Part shown: positions 12,191-21,771 of the stretch, one piece after another | Numbering within the stretch: position 1 is the first letter of the stretch | How the letters are laid out: every line of letters starts with the position of its first letter | Program-made: the position numbers and the translations under genes | The notes under the pieces: generated by a model | What the model was told of the DNA's origin: nothing | Database searches by the model: none | The model's input: the letters and a program-made list of their open reading frames with translations, nothing else | DNA from: Oscheius tipulae | Lineage: Eukaryota > Nematoda > Chromadorea > Rhabditida > Rhabditidae | Direction: 5' to 3' | Length of the DNA stretch: 64,000 bases | Assembly (NCBI GenBank): GCA_037178975.1 | Contig: JASJZH010000004.1 | Coordinates: 9,734,001 to 9,798,000 of the forward strand

Positions 12191-13627
12191 AGGAGGAGCT
12201 GTCTTTAGAATTAAGTCGAAGTGTACTATAGGAGTATGTACACATAGAGGGCTCGTAATAGTAGCGAGGAGAGTTTCTCCTTTGATAATCCAAATTTTTA
12301 CTTAGGCTCTCAAAATCATTTTTGGATTTGGCAGGCAAGGAGGAAGTCTAACCACCGACGCAAACGTGCTAGAGTTGATGACTCAGTCAGTATGTTTCGT
12401 GAATGGTACCGACTTGAAGTAGAGAACTTACTGCTTTACTGAGTATTCAACTCGAGCATGTCATTCATGACAGTGGCTCAACAAGACATTGCTCCATGCC
12501 ACCGTCATTGTTCCTGTCGTTCTAGTCGATGCTGAACAGGGCGCCCATGAGACCTGGGCAAAAACGCAAACCGGTAAGTGTGAAAGATGGTAATCGAAAC
12601 AGTTGATAGGTTCGGGAGGACGAAGATGACAAGGTTTGTGAGCCCCTTAGTAAGGTATGTATTGCATGTCTATCTTCCACAAAAAACAGTTCAGAATCTA
12701 CACCGTTCTTGCAAGAAGAAGTTCTCATTGCTAGTTCCTTTGCCCGTCTTTTCAACATTGTTCCTCCCTGTTGGTGGTCCTGTTAACTGCTTTTTTCTAT
12801 ATAGAAATTTAACCGTTGTATACTAAATCTATTGATCCCCCTATGTTCTATGCCTCATCGGATAGCCCATGCAAAATTTTGCTTCTAACATTGCTGAAAT
12901 GGTAAATGTCACGAATTGAAAACTTTTATTTTGAGCTCGTCCAGGTCCGACTGGACTTCAAATGTCAATAGATCCTTCCAACTGAACTGTCTTCACCTTT
13001 GTGATCAGATTAGGCTTAGAATACAATAAGTGGTTCCATGCTTGTAATTCGGACAGGTGATCTTTGGAGCTGTCCTGTGGTCGCCGGAATTATTGAACCC
13101 CTCATGCGATCTACGTACTGATGGCAATAAAAAAAGGGCGTGTCATATTCCATTTCAGACTTACAGACTCTTCTCCCTCTTTTCCTCTCCCCTAGAATCT
13201 CTTAGATTTTTTTTCAGAACCATCTCACTTGGACACTGGGTTTGTAAATGATCTAGACCACTTACGAGCTCAGCAGCTACTCAGAACAATGTCCTTCACT
13301 TCAACGAAGCTAAAACCGCGAATGCCTGTCACACCTTTCTGATCAGGCTCAGCTATGTTGCTCTTAGTCTAGAACATTTTTATAGCAATGACTAGTAGAA
13401 ACTAACGAAAAATTCACGAAAACGCCAAGAAAGAATGAGGAAAGTAATGGAAAAGGCTGCTCGAATAAAATACGGTTTAAATTCCCGCGCGCCGCGCCGT
13501 CGACGTCATTGTCACTTTTTCCGGGAAAAAGAACACCGGACTCGGCTTCCGGTGTCCTACACAGTGTCCACGTCATGGAGCTCAGTTCTTGTACCATTCT
13601 CCCCAATTTTTTTCTGTGCTCTTCAAT

Positions 13628-14910
13628 ATGTACACCGAAATCAAGGAAGCCGTCGCCTTCCTCTTCCGATTTCTACGCAATAATCAGCCCCGTCGTAGGG
13701 TAAATTTGTTTTTTTTTTGCATGAAATATCTATAATTCAGATGTCACTCTTAATGGCCGAATTCGGCAGCTTGCTGGCCCAGAAATACCAGGAAAACTGG
13801 GATATTAACGATCCTAAGAAAGGTTTGTGGACTCGAGAGACCGAAAATACGAGAATTTTGCAGGAGAAGAGGATCGTATGGTCGATTTCTGCCTCAAGGA
13901 TGCTCGTGGAGCCGTGCTGGACAAGCTGTTCACTGCCGCAGCCGAGCAGATGATCTGCTCAGACATTTTGACGAAAACTCCAGGTAGGAATTGATTTCCT
14001 TGCTGTTGACCACATGCTATTTTCAGATATCAAGCTCTATATCAATCCTGGTTGGTTTTTTGACCTAAATACGATGTTTTCTCATGATTTTGTTGATGAA
14101 GAGTGAAGGAAAGGCTTATGGATTCCTTTTAGGTGCCGTTTTCTACACCTGCCACCGCGAAACTACTCCCACAGTCATCTGGACTGGATATATCAACTCG
14201 GACCTCAGGTTGGTCAATTTTCTTCTGCTTTTCATCAAAGTTCAACGTTCAGCTACAATCCCCTCGCCTTGGGCAGCCAGAGCAGTCGACCTTCTCCGGG
14301 AAGTCTGCTCGGTGCTCTTGGACCTCACGTCTACCTGTCCGGAGACGCTAAAAATGGTGAGAAGACTTGATTTTTTGAGTAAACTTGTGTCTTTTTCAGT
14401 CACATTCAATTACGAGCGCGAAGACTCCACCCCGCTTGTTCTTCATCTGGTCGACCCCCATCCGAGCGTCGATCCTTCTCCCATCGGAAAGGTGAGTGGT
14501 TTTGCTTTTGTAACATTTTACGTAACGTGGTGTCAACTCTATTTGTGACTGTCGCCTTGATAGAGCGCTACAGAAAATGGCTCCAACTCCGGATAAACAT
14601 ACCGCTCGTTTTTCAGCCCATCAAGAAGTTCGCCTACCATTCGCCCGACTACAAGCCCATTACGGTCGCAGCCTTCGCCAAGACGCGCTTCGGCAGCAGC
14701 AAGACTCGTCCCGACCACGACAACTACAGACGTCTTCAGGCTGCCGCCGGACAAGCTACCTGCGTGGGTTTTTGACTGATTCTCCTTGAAAAATGTCTAG
14801 TTTTTCAGCCCCAGGCCTTCCACCACATCGTTGGTCCTGGCGAGCAGCTGATGCGCTCCTTCTTTCCTCCCCTCCCTTCCCCCACTCTCCCCCTGCACTT
14901 CCTATTCTAA
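13628..14910 (+). CDS. fog-3: BTG/Tob-domain protein, FOG-3-like
   Basis: Predicted member of the BTG/Tob family, adaptors that recruit the CCR4-NOT deadenylase; in C. elegans FOG-3 (263 residues) commits germ cells to sperm fate. Nine phase-consistent exons: 13628-13699, 13741-13822, 13864-13983, 14027-14050, 14133-14208, 14253-14356, 14400-14491, 14617-14763, 14809-14910, coding for 272 residues. The N-terminus MYTEIKEAVAFLFRFL matches the BTG start, Box A continues in exons 2-3, and Box B is DIKLYINPGAVFYTC. Downstream lie RPSPGSLLG and a Tob-like AAFAKTRFGSSK motif. The C-terminus is Pro-rich (FFPPLPSPTLPL). The NR/Pro-directed tail is consistent with phosphorylation by MAPK but that is inference. 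The gene is followed at about 360 bp by a same-strand gene, so an operon is possible. Family confident; orthology to fog-3 likely rather than proven. Confidence 0.88.
14572..14602. repeat. 31-bp exact copy of a chemoreceptor exon, antisense
   Basis: Identical to 17257-17287, which is the 5' end of coding exon 3 of the minus-strand receptor at 16327-17732. Here it sits in the last-but-one intron of the FOG-3-like gene (14492-14616), 15 nt before the acceptor. Confidence 0.9.
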
Positions 14911-15270
14911 CTTTGTCCCCCTCCCCCTTAAAAATATTAACGTTGCTGTGAGTTTGTTGTCGTTTTGCTCCTCTTTTCTTCTATAAATGTTTGTAGTTTC
15001 ATTCGTTTTTTGAAGCGTTTTTGTGCCCAATACGTGCATTTCTTTTTCAAGATTCCCAGGAAGCCAGTTTAGACGCGCTGGCAGACTGCTGATACTTTTG
15101 CCTTCTATTAATTTTCGTCGTTTCTTCTGACAGTAACAAGACGCCAAAGAGATAGACACATGCACAGCTTCAATTACGTATTTTAGAGAGCCAGATTACA
15201 GTTTTTGCTTCCAGATGTCAAATACAAGACTTTCGATTGTCTTCTCCACTCTCCCCCATCCTTTCTACAG

Positions 15271-16262
15271 ATGATGTTCAGAGGCGGTCAACCACTGCCT
15301 AACCGCAAGGACACTGCAGACAACCGGCGATTATCGACGGAGCAAATGTGACCACATCCAAAGAGTGATTATTTAAATTAAATTATGCAAAAAAGAGGTC
15401 CAGCAAGTCTAAAGATTGAATGTCCATCGGAGGTCTTTTGGTTTTCTCATTCGCGTCCTGATCAGGCGCAACTTCGAAATCGTCTTGGTCCCCGCAATTC
15501 TTTTTCCAGCCTTATGGGACCAGACGAGGATAGGGGCAGTTACAGGTATTGAACAGTCTCTCTACTTCTCTGTCCGTCTTCCGAAATCTTCCCTTCTGAT
15601 GCAGACTCCATGTTCGGACCAGACCAATGATGATCTTCACTGCTTCCGACAAGATCAACAAATTAGTGCAGTCGTGGTCAGTCGAGACCAGTCCAAGTGA
15701 GAGTTAGACTCCTTCTCTCAGAACAAAAAGAACAATTTAGAGACCTGGGTGATATTGAAAGCCCACATAGGAGACATTCATTCCTACAGCTGTCAAGCCT
15801 ACTTTGTGAGTCCTCAAATAGCCATAACAACAGCAACTTATCAGGTCCAAGAGAGGGAGGGACATTCAATGACCCAAGATGGGCACTACATTGTCCATCA
15901 TACCTTCAGATTCGATAGTCGAGAAGGTGACTTTCTTGTTCTCTTTTGTTAATTGTTTGAATTAGGGACTGTTCTTCTCCCGTCCCAAGGACAAGCATCT
16001 CATCCCACTCCTATAGTCGCGGTACAAGCAGCGCCGACCGAACTGGGCAGTTTATAAAGGTCTACTTGTAAGTGACACTTTGAACTTTTATGTCTGTCTT
16101 TTGTTTTTGGTCTAGTCGAATGTTTTCAGCGTTGCCGAACGCGAGAAGATGCAGTTCATCAAGCTTCCTTCGGAAGACGAGACAGCAAAACACCTCGAAG
16201 AGCGCCGAAGATACCATGCTTCGAGGAAGAGCTTCGAAGGTCACAGTGAAACAAGGATTTAA
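15271..16262 (+). CDS. Gene of unknown function, best model 193 residues
   Basis: No family recognised. The start follows a CTTTCTACAG acceptor, so trans-splicing is likely. Preferred exons, all in phase: 15271-15347, 15396-15545, 15605-15696, 15741-15805, 16017-16067, 16116-16262. The product begins MMFRGGQPLPNRKD, has a mixed middle (RTRPMMIFTASDKINK, VILKAHIGDIHSYSC) and a basic/acidic helical end (EDETAKHLEERRRYHASRK); no signal peptide or membrane span. Alternatives are unusually rich: exon 4 can run on to 15926 and join 15966-16057 (198 residues, ending TELGSL), and a third frame from 15966 reads LFFSRPKDKHLIPLL before a TAG at 16014, then continues in the same frame as exon 5. One weak idea for the long form is an alpha-crystallin-like fold. 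Existence of a gene is fairly sure; the 3' structure is not. Confidence 0.6.
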
Positions 16263-16326
16263 TAAGAAAAACAGAGAGACAGAGTCACTGAGGCATAGGT
16301 TCCCAACAGATCTGTTTCAAAGAATT

Positions 16327-17732
16327 TTATTTCCCACCCTTCAATACTACAGTAGTCCAAATTTCTTGCTGTCGTTGTCCTCTTTTCCATCCGACGGAAT
16401 CCAGAATATGTCTCCGAAATGGCCGATACGAAAAAATGAAGAATGCATTGGCAGCTGGAGCACATAGCGTTAAGACCAAGACGTTAATATGGTACAGATC
16501 GGCTCTCCAACTTTTGGTATAAAGAAGGACAATTATAGGAGTAATGCCGAAGAGAAGAGCTATTCCTACCGTTACTACCTGAAATAGCTATAGAGCTTTA
16601 AAGGTATCTGAGTGATTATGGAGATGATACGAGTGGGAAAACAGCTAGCTATGATTGTATGGGTGGGACTATGACAACCCTCTTCCTCTCGGATAATTTT
16701 CCACCCCTGGCGGCAATTTTCCCGTTTTGTAATTTTCTGCAAACTTTTAGACTTTGACCTGCTCTAAAACTTTGCAGAGCATTCTTCAACCAAAAAAAGA
16801 CGTCTTCAGTCCAAATCAGTAGGTTTCAGTCCAAGACATCTCAACTAACCAGTCCCATGAGAGCCTTCAACACTTCGATATGGTGTCGCCTTGATGTTTC
16901 AGACATAGTCGTGACCTCGTGTTTCTTCAGAATGTTGAAAATTGCCCAGTTCGTTGATACAGTGAGAAATAGCCCATACACTACGATAAGCGGGTACCCT
17001 ATCAGCGAATAGTAGCTATCAAGATTCCGGCTACCTAAGACAATCACAAGCACATCGTCCTTGAAAATATCCGGATAGCTGACATGATTCTCCGTAAAGA
17101 TGTCGTACTTGGTGATTTTAGTTTCACGTGTTGCTAGATAGACGGCAGGAAAGGAGAACAGGCTCAAGACAACATAGTTGACAGTGTAGACGATAAATCG
17201 AATAGGTTTCCAATTCAGAAAATGGTTTGATGGCAGTAACATGTCTAGTCGGTAGTAGAAAATGGCTCCAACTCCGGATAAACATACTTAAACATTTTGT
17301 TTAGACAAATCAGTGAGACAGAGAGGCAGAGAGATAGAGAGACCTAATAGCAGAGAGACATACTCTGAAGGTGCGTATAAACTACTTGAACCTGCAAAAC
17401 TTGAGAGACGCCCAGTTCTGTGAACAGCCCCTGCCCGTGAAAGGCCACATATGGTAGAAGGGCGAAGGGATAGCAGCAGAAAACAAAATGTGGAGCAAGG
17501 AGAGCATTGCTGAAGCAATAGTATGACCATAAAAAGTTTTATCCTACCTCAATAGGTGATAAATGATCAGATTTCTAAATGTCTTCGAGAGATGCGTAGA
17601 AGATTTGAACCACAACAAGTAGAAAGCATAGACCGATACTAGTACTGACAGGACAGCTGATATTTTGACCGGAATATTGGCGATAAAAGGGGCATCTGTG
17701 TAGTATGGATTGGTGAAGTTGATGAAACTCAT
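16327..17732 (-). CDS. Serpentine chemoreceptor of the Str superfamily (SRH-like)
   Basis: Seven-transmembrane nematode chemoreceptor, expected in sensory cilia. Four exons in phase, 17732-17548, 17509-17364, 17286-16850, 16578-16327, code for 339 residues, normal for the family. It starts MSFINFTNPYYTDAPF, followed by TM1 (VLSVLVSVYAFYLLWF). Typical SRH-like landmarks are the HxGQG loop after TM2, SRRHHIEVLKAL before TM6, and a closing APAANAFFIFSYRPFRRHI. The short tail is basic. Ligand unknown. The gene is convergent with the 15271-16262 gene, whose stop is only about 65 bp away. An intact reading frame argues for a functional gene; the subclass is less certain than the superfamily. Confidence 0.88.
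17257..17287. repeat. Source copy of the 31-bp exact duplication
   Basis: Spans the acceptor and first codons of exon 3 of the receptor (coding for CLSGVGAIF on the minus strand). The other copy is at 14572-14602. Confidence 0.9.
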
Positions 17733-18020
17733 ATAAACTGAAAAAAGGCAGCGTGGACAGCTGCAAAAGACAATCAAGGTTTGTGAATTCTCGACGAGTT
17801 GCTGGGTTGTACAAGGTGGTGGGGGTTTCAACCAGGAATTCTTTTCTAACTGGAATGTTGTCAACAAGGAAAGTACCTGATGCTCTTTGTCCGGTCCCTT
17901 CCCATACCCCTTAAAATATTTGACTTTTTGGTTCAAACGGGTTTTAGCAGTCAGCCTCAGGCAATCGGTCCTGGCATTCAACTGACGAGACAGTTCTCCC
18001 ACCTCTAACTATCCAAAATA

Positions 18021-19254
18021 TTGGGTTGGCAACTAAGTCTTTTCGTTTTTTCAAATGCAAAAATTTATTGTCTTCCAAACAACTCTTTCATTTGTTGTAA
18101 TCACCAATATGATGTACCATGTCCGCCCATTTTACGGGTAGCATACGGATACCACGCTCGTAGAGCACCTTGGGTTTTGACACGAAGAAGTTTGTCAACC
18201 AAATTTTGAGTGCGTCGTCGGAATCGAAGTGTTGTTCTCCAATCTCGTTGTTGAGAGTCCGGAATAGATAATAGTCGGAAGGGGCAAGGCCCGGGCTATA
18301 AGGAGAATGGGGTACAATCTCCCAACCTAGGTCGTGGATCTTGGAGCGAGTGACTTTTGCAACATGGGTGCGCGCGTTGTCCATCTGCAGGATGACCCTC
18401 GACTTCAGCGGCCGTTTCTGACGAAGTGCAACGGCAACCTTTTCAAGTTGCTGGCTGTTTATGGCGGCCGTAAGGGTAGTTCCAGCATCCCGCAATTCCC
18501 AGTGCACCACTCCTTCGATATCCCAGAAAACACAGAACATAATCTTTTTTTGATGAGTTTCGGGGTTCATATCAGGATTTGGTGTCTACCCTGGACCCAC
18601 CAATTTACACTTCTTTCGGAAGTTTACATACATTACCCAATTCTCATTCCCCGCGTGGTAAAAAGGATTTCCTTTCATACCTGGACAGGAGAGAATGGGC
18701 GACGGACATACGCTGCCACTTTTGGGTGTCACTGAGGTCATGCGGCAACCAAGTGCCCAGTTTCTTCATAAATCTCAATTGCTTCAAATGATGTTCCACT
18801 GCAGCATGACTGACAGACAGTGCCTCTGCTAGTTCACAGGTAGTCTGCCGATTGTTCTCGTTCACGAGCTGCAGCAGCTTCGATTCATCAAAAGTTGACC
18901 TTGGCTCATCTTCGACGCTTTTGTCTCCAGACAGAAGGCGATGAAACCAGAACTGGCATACCCTCGTGGACGTCGTTCCTTGGCCATAAACATCGTTAAT
19001 ATCAGCCGCCGTTTGGGCTCCATTCGTGCCTTTGAGGAACTCATGTCGCAGATCGTAGGGTGTTAGGTCATCAATGGTCCAGATCAAAACGAACAGAGAA
19101 TAGAGAATAAGAAGAAGAGAAGTGGTGTCTTGCATGGTGGTGGTAGAGGACTGAGTGAGCTACACGAGGTGCTACAACAATAGTCTCGGATGTTGTTGTA
19201 CACAAGACAAAGGACATGCTTACAAAAAACGAAAAGACTTAGTTGCCAACCCAA
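18021..19254. mobile_element. mariner-family transposon, 1,234 bp, TA target duplication
   Basis: Both ends carry the same inverted repeat, beginning TTGGGTTGGCAACTAAGTCT and matching for about 30 bp. TA dinucleotides flank both ends (18019-18020 and 19255-19256), as expected for Tc1/mariner. The total length is typical. The internal transposase, on the minus strand, is broken, so this copy can move only if a transposase is supplied from elsewhere. It lies between the receptor at 16327-17732 and the SEP15-like gene. Confidence 0.97.
18088..19135 (-). pseudogene. Degenerate mariner transposase
   Basis: The N-terminal part (19135-18644) has the helix-turn-helix region with LRHEFLKGTNGAQTAADIN, WFHRLLSGDKSVEDEPRS and the linker motif WLPHDLSDTQK. 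The frame then shifts near 18670. The catalytic part continues to 18088 with KIMFCVFWDIEGVVHWEL, MDNARTH and SPGLAPSDYYLF. Of the D,D34D triad the second and third Asp are visible. The first sits in a segment now reading GNENW, where Asn replaces the Asp of the usual DE-W motif, and a TAG interrupts the frame just downstream. The copy is therefore non-functional. Confidence 0.95.
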
Positions 19255-19256
19255 TA

Positions 19257-19828
19257 GATTAACGGTAAAAGTTTCGATAGAACACCAGTGTAACAGATTC
19301 CCCTGCCCTTAGAAGGCTACGCTTTTATTCAGTACACTAACCGTCTACGACGGCCTCGCCGTCCCTTAGTCCCGACTTAGCATTGACAACAGAATATAAT
19401 TTCCCAAGTTTCCTCCAAAGCTGACTTGTCAACTTTAACTCTTGGCACGTCATGACTTATGTCTCTGTCTCCTTATCTGTCTGTCTTTCTGTCTCTCTGT
19501 TCTCCTCTGCCTCTGTTCCTCTGTGTCTCTCTATCTTTCTGTCTCACTGTTTTCTGTCTCTGTGTATCTATTTTTCCTGTGCGTACAGCAGAGCTTCGTT
19601 TGTATTTTTCATCTTTTTATCGTTTAAAAAAGACTAGAAAAAGGCCCCGAGAACTCCAAATTTCGACTGATCAAGCTGATCTCTCCCTCATTCTGCACTA
19701 TCCATACGTGGCCCAAGACCATTTTCACTCCAACGCTGCGCTCAAACTTTATTATTCTTCAGCCGCTTTCACTTAATTTTCACCTGTTTTTCATTTCTCG
19801 AATCGATTTTTATAGTTCTTTTATCTCA
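19257..19828. other. Intergenic with dispersed repeat and TGTCTC microsatellite
   Basis: Contains a dispersed repeat (19340-19457), a TCTCTG/TGTCTC microsatellite (about 19454-19565) and no gene. The end of it must hold the promoter of the SEP15-like gene. Confidence 0.7.
19340..19457. repeat. Dispersed repeat (copy also at 27083-27196)
   Basis: Shares CCGTCCCTTAGT, TTCCCAAGTTTCC, AAGCTG-CTTGTCA and AACTCTTG-CA-GT-ATGACTT with 27083-27196 in the same order, with about 75-80% identity by eye. Shorter pieces occur at about 11195-11250 and 39700. Confidence 0.75.
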
Positions 19829-19835
19829 GGACCTG

Positions 19836-21551
19836 ATGCTCCCCTTAATATTCTTTCTGGCCGCCCTAGTGTCGAGTGAAGTTGTCGAGAACAGTCTCAC
19901 GAAGGATGAATGCCGAGCGGCTGGCTTTGTTCCAGAAACTTTGAAGGTATGTTTACCCATTTAAATTTGTTTTGCTTTTTACATTTCTAGATAGAGACAA
20001 AATTGAAAAGGAAACTAAGTCATATAAAAAACCTATAGCTCATGTGGTTCTATTCAAATCAACAGCCAACGTTCGATCGAAATCCATTAGTTTGATGATA
20101 GGACAGCTTTAGAATTCAGTTTTAGTTTCTGGTAGTACAGCGCAAAATTGCCGGTGACATAATTTTGTTGACTTTACTGTGATTCAACAAAGATACAATA
20201 CAGTCGGGAAAAAGAATGAGAAGGATAGGTTGATAGGGACAAATCGAAGAAACTCTCGTCTCTCGTCAGATGTCGGACTTCTTGTCAGAGAAAACCGTCG
20301 CAAGTAGCAAGATCATAGGAGTTTTCAATTAGACAAATTATAAGACACAAAAGGAGTAAGTGACCGAATGACAGGCTACCAAGGAAAGAGTGACATTGAC
20401 CCAGTTTGACCCTAATATTTCAGTGCTCATCGTGTGAAAAGCTCTTTCAATTTAACTTGGAGGAGATGATCACCGACTGCCAGGCTTGCTGTATCAAGGA
20501 GAAAGAACTGGAGCATGAGGTGGGATATTTTCACTCTTTTTTCTCATGAAGTTCGTTCCAGAAGTTCCCCTTCGCACAGATCCAGTACTGTGAGTGTAAC
20601 ATCGCCCGGTTCCCTCAGGCACAGGCCTTCATCCGAGAAGATATGGCCAGTCAGTGGGGAGGAAAGGTGAAGGTGGTCCATGTGAGAGGCATCCGGCCTA
20701 CGATTGTTCTCAAGGTAGGGTCTTTAAAAAGAAAAACAAGGCCTTTAAGGTTTTGTTTTTCTTTTACAATTTTCAACTGAGAGTAGGGACCAGAGATTGA
20801 TAGGTCAAGAAACCTACGTGGGGAAGGAATTCCTATAGGCCCATTTTGAGCTATGTCGACTGTTTAGAATTCACCCTGTAATAGCAGTAAGACCAACATC
20901 AAACTTTCGAAGAAGCCCTTGGTGTATATCATACTAGCAATTTGGAATGCTTCATCGGGACCACGAAGATAAAATTGTCATGATAATTGCTGTCAAGTGG
21001 AACAAGTCAGATCTGACTAGAGAGTCAGAACGGGGACAGTACTCAAATTGCGGTAGCTCAACTTTGAATCAGTCGGTTAGGATAAGAAGACGGGTTTACC
21101 AGAGCGGAGTTAGGGCGCGACAGACTCACAGGATGGAAAGTGGACCGGAGGACAGGATTTGGCAGGATATGATATCAGACGAAGAACGGAGCAATTGGTA
21201 GAAGGGAACTGAAAATAATAAGAACATAAGAACGAGCCAGGTTGAAAAGATTTGTAGGAGCAGTAGCACTTGGAGGGCACAGACTGACAGGGTGAGCTGC
21301 CTTAAGGTAGATCCACAATTGGTAGGTCGAAGAATGATAAATTGACAGACCGAGAAGAGGACGCAGGAACAGTATAAGAAGATAACCAGTTAACAGGGTC
21401 AAAACACAGGAGGGTGGTCACTGACTTTCTCATAGGAACAGACTAAAAGTTAACTTTTCAGGACCACATGGGTGCCAACCGCCAAACCCTGAACATTGAG
21501 AAATGGGACACCAACACGATCACAGACTTCCTGAACCAATGGATCGACTAG
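19836..21551 (+). CDS. selenof: SEP15/SELENOF-like ER thioredoxin-fold protein (Cys form)
   Basis: Homologue of the 15-kDa selenoprotein, which works with UDP-glucose:glycoprotein glucosyltransferase in ER quality control. Four in-phase exons, 19836-19946, 20424-20519, 20562-20714, 21462-21551, code for 149 residues. A signal peptide (MLPLIFFLAALVSS) leads into the Cys-rich UGGT-binding half: KDECRAAGF, CSSCEKLFQFN, DCQACC. The thioredoxin-like half contains FPQAQAFIRED, HVRGIRPTIVL and LNIEKWDTNTI. Where vertebrate SELENOF has CGU, this protein reads CEC, so no selenocysteine or SECIS element is needed. The ATG lies 7 nt after a TTTATCTCAG acceptor, a probable trans-splice site. AATAAA is at 21653. 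The third intron is 747 nt. Assignment is confident. Confidence 0.95.
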
Positions 21552-21771
21552 AGCTTTACTCTTCTTTCTCAAGCAGTCAAGTCCTCTCTTGTGGGTTCAT
21601 TCAGTGATTCAAACTCATGGGTCTCTTTTTCGCTATTTATTGTTATGTTGCCAATAAACGATAATATCTTTATTTTGGAACCCAGTGGATGCACTGATAT
21701 ATAAAGCTCTATAATATTTGAGTAAGAGATCATGATTTGGGCTATCACAGTCCGTTTAATTTCAACTAAGT

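Larger units (their letters stand above)
9314..13627. other. 4.3-kb repeat-rich tract, no recognisable gene
   Basis: Between spl-1 and the FOG-3-like gene. No frame shows family likeness or coherent splice phase. It contains local duplications (10496-10790, 11983-12190), a TA/GC dispersed repeat fragment near 11195-11250 (AGCCGTCTCTGACGG, GGCGGCTGCGCC) also seen at 19340, 27083 and 39700, and scattered single-copy DNA. It looks like accumulated repeat debris. Confidence 0.6.

Noticed and set aside
15741-15926. Alpha-crystallin/HSP20-like domain in the long form of exon 4.
   Set aside because: The resemblance rests on a few residues (GHYIVHHTF) and lacks the family's C-terminal motifs; only noted as an alternative.
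19442-19776. Three overlapping Leu/Ser/Val-rich frames.
   Set aside because: They are translations of the TGTCTC microsatellite.
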